Of a stretch of 64,000 nucleotides of DNA, positions 51,010 to 59,537 are shown in pieces. The DNA comes from JAJACP01 sp964350245 (GTDB lineage: Bacteria > Chlamydiota > Chlamydiia > Chlamydiales > JAAKFR01), in NCBI GenBank assembly GCA_964350245.1, contig CAYGJC010000003.1, positions 98,987-162,986 of the forward strand, written 5' to 3'. Position 1 is the stretch's first letter. Each line of letters opens with the position of its first letter. The position numbers were made by a program, and so were the translations under genes. The notes under the pieces were generated by a model that was not told the origin of the DNA, did not search any database, and saw only the letters and a list, made by a program, of their open reading frames with translations.

Positions 51010-52770
51010 ATGTTGAACCTCAGACAATTTCTTCAGGCTCTGCGGGAATCTGGAGAAGTTGTTAATGTTCACCACGAAGTAGACACCGATCTTGAACTCG
51101 CTGAAATTCATAGACGTGTGGCCGCAGCAGACGGCCCCGCACTTTTTTTTCACCGCGTTAAAAACTCTCCTTTTCCTGTTGTTACCAACCTTTTTGGCTC
51201 ACGCAAGCGGGTCCATCTCGCCTTCCCTCATCATCCGGAAAAGATTATTGCTGATCTAATCAAGCTCATGACACAAGATTTTCCTCCGACTCCCAAAATT
51301 CTGTGGGAGCATCGGAAAACCTTGAAAAGCTTGTTACATATGGGAACCAAAAAGCGTGGATCGGGTCCCATTCAGCAAAACTGTGTCTCCCCGCCGGACT
51401 TGGAGAAGCTCCCTCTACTTAAAACATGGCCCTTGGACGGAGGCCATTTTGTCACCTTACCTCTTGTCTATACAGAACCACCGGAAGGCGGCCCGCCTAA
51501 TCTAGGGATGTACCGTATTCAGCGCTATAATGCGCGGGAAACAGGGCTCCATTTTCAGATCCAAAAGGGGGGTGGCTTTCACTATCACCAAGCAGAGGCT
51601 CTCAATCAAGCTCTGCCCGTTTCGATTTTTATTGGAGGCCCACCCGCTCTAATCTTAAGCGCCATCACGCCTCTGCCTGAAAACGTGCCTGAGCTCCTCA
51701 TCTGCGGTTTGATGCAAGGGAAAAAGCTTGACACCTGCTCCTCTACCCACACTCCCCACCCCTTGATTTCCGAATGTGAGTTTGCTCTTGTGGGCAAAGC
51801 GCGCCCCCATATCCGTCGCGATGAAGGGCCGTTTGGGGATCACTATGGTTACTACAGCTGGGCACATGAGTTTCCGGTCTTTGAGTGCGACGCTCTTTAT
51901 CACAGAAAAGATGCGATTTATCCCGCAACGATTGTGGGCAAACCCAGGCAGGAAGATTTCTACATCGGTGATTATCTCCAAGAGCTTCTCTCACCTCTTT
52001 TTCCCATTGTCATGCCTGGCGTCAAAGATCTATGGAGTTATGGAGAGACCGGCTTTCACTCTTTGTCCGCTGCTGTTGTAAAAGAACGCTATTACCGCGA
52101 GTGTATGGCCTCCGCTTTCCGCATTTTGGGTGAAGGACAGCTCTCTTTGACCAAATTTTTGCTCGTAACCGACCAGCCCGTTAACCTGCGTAACTTCCGT
52201 GAGCTCCTCACCACTGTTCTAGAGAGATTCACACCCGAAACGGATCTATTTATATTTGCAAACCTCTCCCTAGACACCCTTGATTATACCGGCCCCGAAC
52301 TTAACAAAGGATCCCGCGGAGTGATGCTCGGTGTGGGTGAGAAAAAGCGCGATCTGCCCCTCTCTTATGTAGGAGGACTTCCCCCAGGCATCTCTAAAGT
52401 TGGTGTCTATCTGCCAGGATGCCTTCTGATCGAAGGTGAGATGAATGAAGCTCTATTGGATTTTTCGGGATTTAAGCAGTGGCCTCTTGTGATTCTTGTC
52501 GATAGTGTGGATAAGACACTCCACTCGGATACAGCATTTTTGTGGACTGTATTCACTCGCTTTGAGCCAGCCGCTGATATCCATGCAAAAGCACATATTG
52601 TGCGGAATCACATTGCCTATTCGGGATCTATTTTGATTGACGCACGGATGAAAGAGACGTATCCTCCCGTAGTGACGTGCGCGCCGGATACCGCGCAGTT
52701 AGTTACCCAGAATTGGAACCACTATTTTCCGGATGGAATGGAAATGGGGGAAAGTGAAGGTGATTTATAA
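51010..52770 (+). CDS. ubiD: UbiD-family prenylated-FMN decarboxylase
   Basis: A 586-residue (de)carboxylase. In the quinone pathway UbiD removes the carboxyl group of 4-hydroxy-3-polyprenylbenzoate, but chlamydiae use menaquinone by the futalosine route, where a UbiD-like enzyme (MqnP/UbiD branch) is also needed. Motifs are NLRQFLQALRESGEVV, LGMYRIQRYNARETGLHFQI, VSIFIGGPPALILSA, and DEGPFGDHYGYYS. It lies immediately behind rpmB. The precise substrate cannot be told. Confidence 0.88.
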   Translation: MLNLRQFLQALRESGEVVNVHHEVDTDLELAEIHRRVAAADGPALFFHRVKNSPFPVVTNLFGSRKRVHLAFPHHPEKIIADLIKLMTQDFPPTPKILWEHRKTLKSLLHMGTKKRGSGPIQQNCVSPPDLEKLPLLKTWPLDGGHFVTLPLVYTEPPEGGPPNLGMYRIQRYNARETGLHFQIQKGGGFHYHQAEALNQALPVSIFIGGPPALILSAITPLPENVPELLICGLMQGKKLDTCSSTHTPHPLISECEFALVGKARPHIRRDEGPFGDHYGYYSWAHEFPVFECDALYHRKDAIYPATIVGKPRQEDFYIGDYLQELLSPLFPIVMPGVKDLWSYGETGFHSLSAAVVKERYYRECMASAFRILGEGQLSLTKFLLVTDQPVNLRNFRELLTTVLERFTPETDLFIFANLSLDTLDYTGPELNKGSRGVMLGVGEKKRDLPLSYVGGLPPGISKVGVYLPGCLLIEGEMNEALLDFSGFKQWPLVILVDSVDKTLHSDTAFLWTVFTRFEPAADIHAKAHIVRNHIAYSGSILIDARMKETYPPVVTCAPDTAQLVTQNWNHYFPDGMEMGESEGDL

Positions 52771-53605
52771 CATCTATGCTAATATCTGCTACGCGATTAC
52801 AGGTCCTTTCAGTGCTCAGGCCTCTGGAAGCAATTTGCACAGACTCATTGACGAGCAAAAAGAGTATGTCCTTTACTACAGATTTGATGGACTTCACCCT
52901 CTTGCCTACGCCGTGAAAATTGGAGATCAACCGGCTGTGGCTAGTCTACTTAGATACAGCGCACTGGACGACTACCACAAAGAGAATCAAGAGACCATCA
53001 TACACACTTATGTCCGCACCCTTTGTGAGACTCAACCTCCCAATATGCAGCTTTTAAGGCTTCTTTTTAACCACATGCCTGCAGAGTACTACCGCGGGAG
53101 CCTCATGTCGTGCACATTAGATCATGTCAAGCAGTTCGAGATCATCCCTTGGAATGTCATCCAAGAGCTTCTTCGGAGAGGGATCGGTACAACAACTAAG
53201 CCAGACACAGATCTCTCTCCCACGAATAAAATCATTTATCTATGCCTTCAACAGAAACCTCCCGCTCGGGCTCAAGTTGAGAGAGTTCTTTCGGATCAAG
53301 TCAATCAATTGCGCACGGATTGTGAAACGTGGGCACGCACACATACATTAACGCGCTCTCAAACAAAAACGTTCTCACCTCTTCTTAACGAACAAATCAA
53401 AAAGACAAAAGCAGCTCTACTGCACACGATTCCACAACGTGCCGTCGCTGTTGCCTCCCTTACAAAGGCCTATGGATCTGCTATTATTCAACCCGAAGCC
53501 CTGGCAGCCATAGCTGAGCTCTCAGAAGAGTGCAAGCAGCTCATTAGTAGTCTTGCCAGCGAAACATCTCAGGGTTCATCGTCGTCAGGTAATAAATCTC
53601 CCTAA
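52733..53605 (+). CDS. Ankyrin-like protein of unknown function
   Basis: An up to 290-residue protein. The piece GLHPLAYAVKIGDQPAVASL (about 53-72) matches an ankyrin repeat (T-P-L-x-x-A-x-x-x-G-x-x-x-x-v-x-x-L-L). The rest is helical, with a Ser/Gly-rich end. The longest frame starts at ATG 52733, inside ubiD; GTG at 52760, with GGGGGAAAG upstream, is an equally likely start. The 3' end overlaps the convergent 82-residue gene by 62 bases. This and the next two genes are inserted between ubiD and the PLD gene compared with the order I recall in Chlamydia. A secreted effector is possible. Confidence 0.62.
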   Translation: MEWKWGKVKVIYNIYANICYAITGPFSAQASGSNLHRLIDEQKEYVLYYRFDGLHPLAYAVKIGDQPAVASLLRYSALDDYHKENQETIIHTYVRTLCETQPPNMQLLRLLFNHMPAEYYRGSLMSCTLDHVKQFEIIPWNVIQELLRRGIGTTTKPDTDLSPTNKIIYLCLQQKPPARAQVERVLSDQVNQLRTDCETWARTHTLTRSQTKTFSPLLNEQIKKTKAALLHTIPQRAVAVASLTKAYGSAIIQPEALAAIAELSEECKQLISSLASETSQGSSSSGNKSP

Positions 53606-53792
53606 ACGCCTGTTGAAACTCGGCATCCTCTAGACGGATGCACTCTTTACCATTGTAGATCCCCCGCATCCCATGTGGAACAGGAATGCCGATTGAGCGC
53701 ATCTCTTTTTCCAGATACTTATTATAAAAAATAGTGCGGTCTCCCTCAAATTCCACCAAGGATTGAGAGGTTTTTGTGTTGATCAGTCTCAT
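53544..53792 (-). CDS. Small protein downstream of kinase-fold gene
   Basis: An 82-residue soluble protein (MRLINTKTSQSLVEFEGDRT at the start; IYYLTTMNPEMFRWQDY at the end). AGGGGA lies just ahead of the ATG at 53792. It overlaps the kinase-fold gene by 47 bases in another frame. The kinase-like protein looks complete, so this is a separate coupled gene. No family is recognised. A chaperone, regulator or immunity partner of the kinase-like protein would fit the arrangement. Confidence 0.55.
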   Translation of the reverse strand: MRLINTKTSQSLVEFEGDRTIFYNKYLEKEMRSIGIPVPHGMRGIYNGKECIRLEDAEFQQAFREIYYLTTMNPEMFRWQDY

Positions 53793-54714
53793 ATTCCCCT
53801 AAAATACGTTCTATCTCTTCATTGACATATTGGGTAAATGTTGTCCAGTTTTCAGCTCCTCGCTCAAGCAATCGTTTGATCAAAAGCTCAAATTTGGAGT
53901 CAGGAGCGCTTCTGCTATAGGTTTTAGACAACATGTCTCCAATGTTGTGCGGGTAAAGCCCCCGCATTACCCCCATTTTTAAAAGCATTGTAGCTACATA
54001 GAGGCGGTTGGCAACCCCCTCAGCTAGCCCCGTCTCTTCAATCAAAAGGGCACGGTCTTTTTCCGGATCAATCCATGAAATATAGCTCTGCTCCTCTTCA
54101 GAAAAGGGAGTCGCGGCTTGATTCCAACACATCCACACAAAGTGGACACTACCCAGCTCGCTTGGAAGTGCGAAACCGTGATCAATGGGCACCGCTTCTG
54201 TCTCATTGCAGATTAAAATATTCGAGCTGTGGCGATCTGCATTGATTACGCGAATGTCAAGCTGAGCAATTCGACGAATGGGGGCTGGCGAAAAGCCCCC
54301 ATAAGCCTGATCTGCCAGCTCTACTGCTGAGATGCTATCTTCCACATAAAGCTGGCATGAACCTGTCGCCTCTCCTCCAAAAAGAGGATGCGTGAAAGCG
54401 GCAATCACAGTCGGTGGCACTCCTGCAAACCTTTTGTGATCTAATCGATAAGTTGCATACTCCTGCAGGTAGTGCTCTTGCTTGAAAACGGCAAGGGGCC
54501 TGCCATCCTCGTCTTTTAAAAAATACGTCTGCGAGGTGCCCTGAGCACTCTTTTCAGGGGCAATCCCTTTCTTAAGAGCACGCTTTACCTCCCAAATCAC
54601 ATCACTCATCTCAGGCGCATGCCGGAGCGTACGTAATTGATAGGCCGGATCATTAACAAAGACCTCTGGATGATAGGCCAGAAATCGAGACACTTTTTGA
54701 ACTGTTGGACGCAT
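53746..54714 (-). CDS. PI3/PI4-kinase-fold protein
   Basis: A 322-residue protein with the catalytic pattern of the phosphatidylinositol 3-/4-kinase superfamily (closest in layout to the plant PI4K-gamma/ubiquitin-like type). The nucleotide-binding lysine is K78 (PLAVFKQE), the catalytic loop is D160-R-H-S-S-N165, and the metal-binding DHG is at D178 (PIDHGFALPS). No signal peptide or membrane segment is visible. Bacterial proteins of this fold include secreted effectors (for example Legionella lipid kinases and protein-modifying kinases). A type III-secreted effector acting on host phosphoinositides is plausible but unproven; protein phosphorylation or AMPylation are alternatives. Confidence 0.75.
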   Translation of the reverse strand: MRPTVQKVSRFLAYHPEVFVNDPAYQLRTLRHAPEMSDVIWEVKRALKKGIAPEKSAQGTSQTYFLKDEDGRPLAVFKQEHYLQEYATYRLDHKRFAGVPPTVIAAFTHPLFGGEATGSCQLYVEDSISAVELADQAYGGFSPAPIRRIAQLDIRVINADRHSSNILICNETEAVPIDHGFALPSELGSVHFVWMCWNQAATPFSEEEQSYISWIDPEKDRALLIEETGLAEGVANRLYVATMLLKMGVMRGLYPHNIGDMLSKTYSRSAPDSKFELLIKRLLERGAENWTTFTQYVNEEIERILGEYETDQHKNLSILGGI

Positions 54715-54760
54715 TTACCCCTCTTGCCCTATTATGAATTATTTTTAAAATAAAGGAAAC

Positions 54761-55789
54761 ATGCTCAAACGTCTGATCAAACCCGCCCGCTTTCTCTTTA
54801 CCCTTCTCATCCTACTTCTGTTCTTTTACTTAGAAGAGAGACCCTCCCTCTCTTCCAATGAACCTGTTCAACTCTACGCCTCAGCTTGTCATGACGATCT
54901 GCGCAAAGTCGTCCTGAATGCCATTCAAGAAGCTTCTGATTCTATCTATTTGGTCATGTATTCGTTAAATGAAGATAAGGTGATTAAAGCTCTGAATCAA
55001 AAAGCCAAAGAGGGTGTGGATATCACCGTCGTCTATGATCCCACAACCCCGCAGGATGGATACGAGAAACTCATTGGAATCAAGCGTCTCCCGGTCAAAA
55101 TCAGTGGGCTGATGCACAAAAAAATCTTAATCGTGGATCAGGAAAAGGTTCTGGTGGGCTCTGCGAATTTCACACGTGGATCTCTTCGCTCGCATGACAA
55201 TCTAATTGTCGGTGCCACAAGCACCGAGCTTTCTCGCGTAATCCAAAACGAAGAAGCTGAGAAAAAATTCATTGTAGGGGGTCAACGCCTTGAATTCTGG
55301 TCTCTTCCCCGCGACCGAAAAGAGGGATTGGCCCGCTTAATCGGACTGATTGAAGGGGCTCAGAAGACCATTCAGGTGGCGATGTATACGTGGACCCATC
55401 CCGGGCTGACCGAAGCGATTGTAAGTGCCCATCTACGTGGTGTTCGTGTTGAGGTGATTTTAGATCGTGGACAGGCCAATGGTGTGGGACAAAAGGCGCT
55501 CAACAATCTCGTCAATTCCGGTGTGCCCGTTTGGTTAAGTACAGGGCGGAAGCTTCTTCATCACAAATGCCTAGTTGTAGACAGTGCAATCTTAGTGAAT
55601 GGGTCTGCGAACTGGACAAAAGCTGCCTTTTCGCGCAACCACGATTGCTTTTTTGTCCTACAGGACTTATCTGAGGAGCAAAAAGAGAAGCTGGCCACCC
55701 TTTGGAAGCGCACCCGCACACTTTCAACCCGTAAAACACCTTCTAAGATTGTGCAGCTGCCTCGTCACTTTCATAGGCAGGCGGCTTGA
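54761..55789 (+). CDS. Phospholipase D-family protein with N-terminal anchor
   Basis: A 342-residue protein with a hydrophobic N-terminus (about 10-24, FLFTLLILLLFFYL) and two HKD active sites: H119-K121-D126 (MHKKILIVDQEKVLVGSANF) and H267-K269-D274 (LHHKCLVVDSAILVNGSANW). This is the complete pair for PLD-type phosphodiester hydrolysis or transfer. It is probably membrane-bound or exported. AAAGGAAA precedes the ATG. Chlamydia has a PLD-family gene near rpmB in the same way. Substrates may be phospholipid or nucleic acid. Confidence 0.88.
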   Translation: MLKRLIKPARFLFTLLILLLFFYLEERPSLSSNEPVQLYASACHDDLRKVVLNAIQEASDSIYLVMYSLNEDKVIKALNQKAKEGVDITVVYDPTTPQDGYEKLIGIKRLPVKISGLMHKKILIVDQEKVLVGSANFTRGSLRSHDNLIVGATSTELSRVIQNEEAEKKFIVGGQRLEFWSLPRDRKEGLARLIGLIEGAQKTIQVAMYTWTHPGLTEAIVSAHLRGVRVEVILDRGQANGVGQKALNNLVNSGVPVWLSTGRKLLHHKCLVVDSAILVNGSANWTKAAFSRNHDCFFVLQDLSEEQKEKLATLWKRTRTLSTRKTPSKIVQLPRHFHRQAA

Positions 55790-55806
55790 AAAATAGATAG
55801 AAGACA

Positions 55807-56659
55807 CTATTCTTCAATAATCCCCTTTTGTAGCCAAGCATTTATATTTTTGATGATCACCCCTAGATCTGATGATAGGGTATGTCCTTGTGAAAGACCT
55901 CTTATATGAGCTGTCCAATAGCGCTGCAACCTGTCTAATTCTACTTCAGTGAAATAGATTGGGAGTCGTTTTTGGGTCTTGCGGTGTGCAAGAACCAAAT
56001 CAATCACTTTCTTTGTCCGTTTGAAATCGAGCACACCAGAACGAATCATGACACTCAAGTCATGAAAGTCCTTCATGCGGCTATTGCCCGCTCCTCGATA
56101 GATGATCGTCTCCAGTTTTTCAGCAAAAATGAATTCTTTAGGGTAGCAGGTGACTTTTACTTTACTTTCCAAAAGTGCCCCCTTACTTCCACTGGTTAGT
56201 GGAATTGTCATGGCAGTGGGTGCGACAACATCTCCAAATCCAAGGTCTATGTTTACTGGAAATCGTGTTTTACCAAAAAAGGAGAACATACTCGCTCGCA
56301 CACCAGGGTACTTCATATGGGGATGAGGTAGATCATTGATTCTAAGATCTGTGAATCGAAATCTATCATCAATTGAAACAGTGATAACTTCAGCTAGTAC
56401 TTTTTCCAAGGTTTCTATTTCATTGCTGAGCCTTTGTACAAGAAAATCCAAATCCCGCGTGTAGCGATTTAGTTGCACATAGTGAGACAAAAGCACTCCA
56501 CCCTTCAGAAACAAAATGAGAGGAATGGTTAGAATGACTGAGTCGAACCAGAAATCGTTCCAAAACAAGATTTTGCCACAGCTGAGCAGGATCAAGACGC
56601 TTTTCTCGAGCAATATTGCGGAGGCGGGATTTAAAAGAATTTTCAAGTGCTGTAGTCAT
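55807..56659 (-). pseudogene. abiEii: AbiEii-type nucleotidyltransferase toxin, frameshifted
   Basis: The frame starting at ATG 56659 (MTTALENSFKSRLRNIAREK) gives an AbiEii N-terminus up to NHSSHFV, then breaks; the family core resumes in another frame (LKGGVLLSHYVQLNRYTRDL). Removing one T from the coding-strand GTTTC (plus positions 56509-56511, AAA) restores HFVLKGGVLL and a 283-residue protein that spans exactly to the stop at 55807. It contains the nucleotidyltransferase motif KGG and RDLDF and EFIFAEKLETIIYRG. The toxin of the AbiE type IV pair inhibits growth by modifying tRNA in characterised members; this copy is probably inactive. Confidence 0.85.
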
Positions 56660-57252
56660 GTCGTCAATGCTAAGATATAGGGTGTTAGGTTTACTCTGAG
56701 TTTTTTTGCGTACACTTGGAGCTTGCGCAGGTCAGGCTTAGGGTCTTTTGCTTGGAGGTAGGCCTGCAAAGCTTTAATCGCAATTTCAGGGCTGAGATAT
56801 CTAAAAGCATCGACAATACTACGCTCCCGATCAAAAATAGCCAATTCATACTCGCCAACTTGGATGGTTGTCTTCCCAAGTGTCGTATTTCGCATACGGA
56901 CGGCTCTTAAGCAACTGCGTATAGGTACTTTTTTAGAGTGTGGAATCGCCAGCCAGTGTTCACGGGGGATTTGATCTGTTAAACCATACAAATCAAGAGC
57001 AGAAATCAGACAAATAACCGCATTTGGAGTAGTAAAGGCTGTCAAAGCAAGGCCTTCTAATGCAATTCCTGCTTCTCCTTCGTAGCTGGGATTATGGTAT
57101 ATTCCCTTTGCAAGGCGCTCTATTAACCCAATCTTTTCGAAATAAGCCAAACCATGCCTGGGAATACCCAACTCTAACGCTTCAGCAGTTGTAAACGCGG
57201 GCTTCCTCAGTAGCCTTCTAAGTAGGGGGTAATATTTGGATCTCGAACGCAT
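56656..57252 (-). CDS. abiEi: AbiEi-family antitoxin/transcriptional repressor
   Basis: A 198-residue protein with an N-terminal winged-helix region (TTAEALELGIPRHGLAYFEK and RLAKGIYHNP) and a C-terminal antitoxin domain (EYELAIFDRERSIVDAFRYL). AbiEi proteins repress their own promoter through inverted repeats and neutralise AbiEii. The gene overlaps the toxin start by four bases (ATGA). An inverted repeat upstream fits autoregulation. The local sequence is more AT-rich than the neighbours, in line with horizontal gain. The antitoxin is intact while the toxin is broken. Confidence 0.87.
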   Translation of the reverse strand: MRSRSKYYPLLRRLLRKPAFTTAEALELGIPRHGLAYFEKIGLIERLAKGIYHNPSYEGEAGIALEGLALTAFTTPNAVICLISALDLYGLTDQIPREHWLAIPHSKKVPIRSCLRAVRMRNTTLGKTTIQVGEYELAIFDRERSIVDAFRYLSPEIAIKALQAYLQAKDPKPDLRKLQVYAKKLRVNLTPYILALTT

Positions 57253-57258
57253 ACCTAA

Positions 57259-57307
57259 ATTCTATATAAAGCACCCAGAAAAGTGAATCGGGTACCTAAT
57301 ATAGAAT
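57259..57307. promoter_or_regulatory. Candidate AbiEi operator: inverted repeat
   Basis: ATTCTATAT (57259-57267) and ATATAGAAT (57299-57307) are perfect inverted arms 31 bases apart, directly before the abiEi start at 57252. A minus-strand -10-like TATAGA lies in the arm next to the gene, so a bound repressor would cover the promoter. Autoregulation through paired inverted repeats is known for AbiEi. Confidence 0.6.
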
Positions 57308-57342
57308 AGGAGCGTTGCACCCGCACACTTTCAACACAGCCC

Positions 57343-59478
57343 TTAACGGATAAAGAGCATCTCCCGATATTTGGGTAATGGCCAAAGTTTGTCTGAAATT
57401 ATTAATTCCAAAGCATCTACATGAGATCGCAAAGTAGCCATAGTAGGTAAAACCCGATCACGTAGAAAGAGAGCTCCTTCGCCCAACTCCTCCATCGGAA
57501 CGCGATGGATCAGATCATCTAGTGTCTTTAAAGCCTTTCGCACACCCGAAAACTCTTTAACAACCCCTTTCAACAGCTCCTGATCTCCCTTATGTAAATG
57601 AACAAGAGCATCCCCTAATTCTTTTACATACAAAATAGTAGCAGGAACAATCATGGTGTGTGCTAGATGTGAAGCGGTACGCGCTTCGATTAAAACCTTT
57701 TTCACATATTTGCTCAGTGTGATCTCTTGCCGGCTCACCAGCTCGCGCCGGCTAAACACTTTATATTTAGTAAAAAGAGACAAGGATTCGCTTGATGTGT
57801 AGGCTTGAGCTGCCTCAACGGTATCATGAATGTGAGGAAGCCCACGCTTCTCTGCCTCTTTGCTCCACGCAGCATCATAGTTATCTCCTTCAAAAAGGAT
57901 CGGCTGGAATTCTTTGGCTTCTACAGCCAAAAGCTTTTGGAGCGCTTGGTTAAAGTCGTCCGCTTTTTCCAGTTTAGAAGCAAAATGATCGAGCGATTCA
58001 GCAACAATTGTATTGATCACAGTGGTGGGTTTAGCGATATTTTCCGTTGATCCGACGGCTCGAAATTCAAATTTGTTTCCCGTAAAGGCAAAAGGACTGG
58101 TCCGATTTCGGTCGCTCGAATGGCGTGGAATACGCGGGAGTAGTGAGACTCCTAAGGTTAAATCTCCCCCTGATTGACCCTCCTGGGCTTCTCCTTTGAT
58201 CAGCCGTTGAAAAATAGCAAAAAGATGCTCGCCCAAAAAGACACTCATAATCCCAGGAGGCGCTTCGTGCTGCCCGAGTCGATGATCATTTCCAGCCGAT
58301 GCCACGCTCATACGCAACAAAGGCGCATGTGTATACACAGCGCGCACCACTGCCGCACAAAAGAGTAAAAAGCGCGCATTCTCGTGGGGTGTATGTCCTG
58401 GTTCGAGCAAATTCTCTCCCCTGTCTGTGGCCAATGACCAGTTGTTGTGTTTTCCCGATCCATTCATTCCTGCAAACGGCTTTTCGTGTAGTAAGCACGT
58501 GAGCCCGTGTCGATTAGCAACTTTCTTTAAAATTTCCATCACGAGCATATGGTGATCGGAGGAGAGATTGGCGCGCTGGAAGGAAACGGCGAGCTCATAC
58601 TGTGCCGGAGCGACCTCATTATGGCGTGTCTTAACTGGGACTCCCAGTTGGAGAAGCTGAAATTCCGCCTCTTCCATAAAGCGAATGATTCGCTCAGGAA
58701 CAGCTCCAAGATACTGATCTTCTAGTTCTTGACCCCTTGGTGGGCGCGCTCCAAACAACGTGCGTCCACAGGTAAGCAAATCAGGACGCAGGTGATAAAA
58801 ATGGGTGTCGATTAAGAAATATTCCTGCTCTGCACCCAAGGTAGGAACCACACACTGCGTCTCTTGATCCCCAAAGAGACGTAAGACGCGTAGAGCCTGC
58901 TTATTCAGCGCTTCCATCGAGCGTAGAAGAGGAGTCTTTTTATCTAGAGCATCCCCTACCCAACTCACAAAAAATGAGGGAATAACCAGTGTTCTACCTA
59001 AGATAAAAGCAGGACTGCTTGGATCCCAGGCGGTGTAGCCACGCGCTTCGAAAGTCGTCCGCAGCCCTCCTGAAGGGAAGCTACTCGCATCAGGCTCTCC
59101 TTGGATTAACATTTTGCCACTAAACTCAGCAACAACTGATCCATCATGCGTGGGGTTAAAAAAGCTGTCATGCTTTTCGGCAGTCAGATCGGTCAGAGGC
59201 TGGAACCAGTGGCAGTAGTGGGTGACTCCTTTGGCCAGAGCCCACTCTTTCATCGCAGAGGCAACCGGATCGGCAAGTGCGGGATCAAGAGCCTCACTCT
59301 TTTTTGCTGTCCTTTGCAAAGCGTGAAACACTTCATCGGAGAGAAGTTCTTTTTGCACTGATTCGTTAAAAACTTGATTACCAAAAGAATCAAAAAGATG
59401 GCGCTCTTTGATTGGATGTTTTTTCTCTACTTTGTGATCGCTTGTAATCGATCGAATGGCATGCTCACGACTATTCAT
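57343..59478 (-). CDS. glnA: Type III glutamine synthetase (GSIII)
   Basis: A 711-residue enzyme that joins ammonia and glutamate with ATP. The length and motifs, such as SFPSGGLRTTFEARGYTAWD, TLGAEQEYFLID, RHNEVAPAQYELA and GMNGSGKHNNWS, mark the large GSIII (GlnN) form found in Bacteroidetes, cyanobacteria and some others, not the 450-residue GSI. GGAGG lies four bases before the ATG. The gene is divergent from the dapB cluster. I do not recall glutamine synthetase in Chlamydiaceae, so this reflects wider metabolism. Confidence 0.95.
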   Translation of the reverse strand: MNSREHAIRSITSDHKVEKKHPIKERHLFDSFGNQVFNESVQKELLSDEVFHALQRTAKKSEALDPALADPVASAMKEWALAKGVTHYCHWFQPLTDLTAEKHDSFFNPTHDGSVVAEFSGKMLIQGEPDASSFPSGGLRTTFEARGYTAWDPSSPAFILGRTLVIPSFFVSWVGDALDKKTPLLRSMEALNKQALRVLRLFGDQETQCVVPTLGAEQEYFLIDTHFYHLRPDLLTCGRTLFGARPPRGQELEDQYLGAVPERIIRFMEEAEFQLLQLGVPVKTRHNEVAPAQYELAVSFQRANLSSDHHMLVMEILKKVANRHGLTCLLHEKPFAGMNGSGKHNNWSLATDRGENLLEPGHTPHENARFLLFCAAVVRAVYTHAPLLRMSVASAGNDHRLGQHEAPPGIMSVFLGEHLFAIFQRLIKGEAQEGQSGGDLTLGVSLLPRIPRHSSDRNRTSPFAFTGNKFEFRAVGSTENIAKPTTVINTIVAESLDHFASKLEKADDFNQALQKLLAVEAKEFQPILFEGDNYDAAWSKEAEKRGLPHIHDTVEAAQAYTSSESLSLFTKYKVFSRRELVSRQEITLSKYVKKVLIEARTASHLAHTMIVPATILYVKELGDALVHLHKGDQELLKGVVKEFSGVRKALKTLDDLIHRVPMEELGEGALFLRDRVLPTMATLRSHVDALELIISDKLWPLPKYREMLFIR

Positions 59479-59499
59479 GTTTCCTCCCGATCAGCAGAG

Positions 59500-59528
59500 T
59501 TTATAAAAATAGACTCTTTCCGTATACT
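59500..59528 (+). promoter_or_regulatory. Candidate promoter for the dapB-dapA-asd-dapL operon
   Basis: TTTATA at 59500-59505 and TATACT at 59523-59528 are 17 bases apart. Transcription would begin near 59535, only about three bases before the dapB ATG at 59538. No Shine-Dalgarno is present, so dapB may be translated from a leaderless message. Confidence 0.45.
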
Positions 59529-59537
59529 CCCATTGCA

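Noticed and set aside
53544..54714. Frameshifted single kinase gene
   Set aside because: The kinase-like frame holds all catalytic motifs and ends naturally; the second frame has its own AGGGGA and ATG, so two overlapping genes are more likely.
56420..56659. A separate 79-residue gene next to abiEi
   Set aside because: Its first 50 residues are the N-terminus of the AbiEii toxin; the rest is out of frame behind a one-base insertion.
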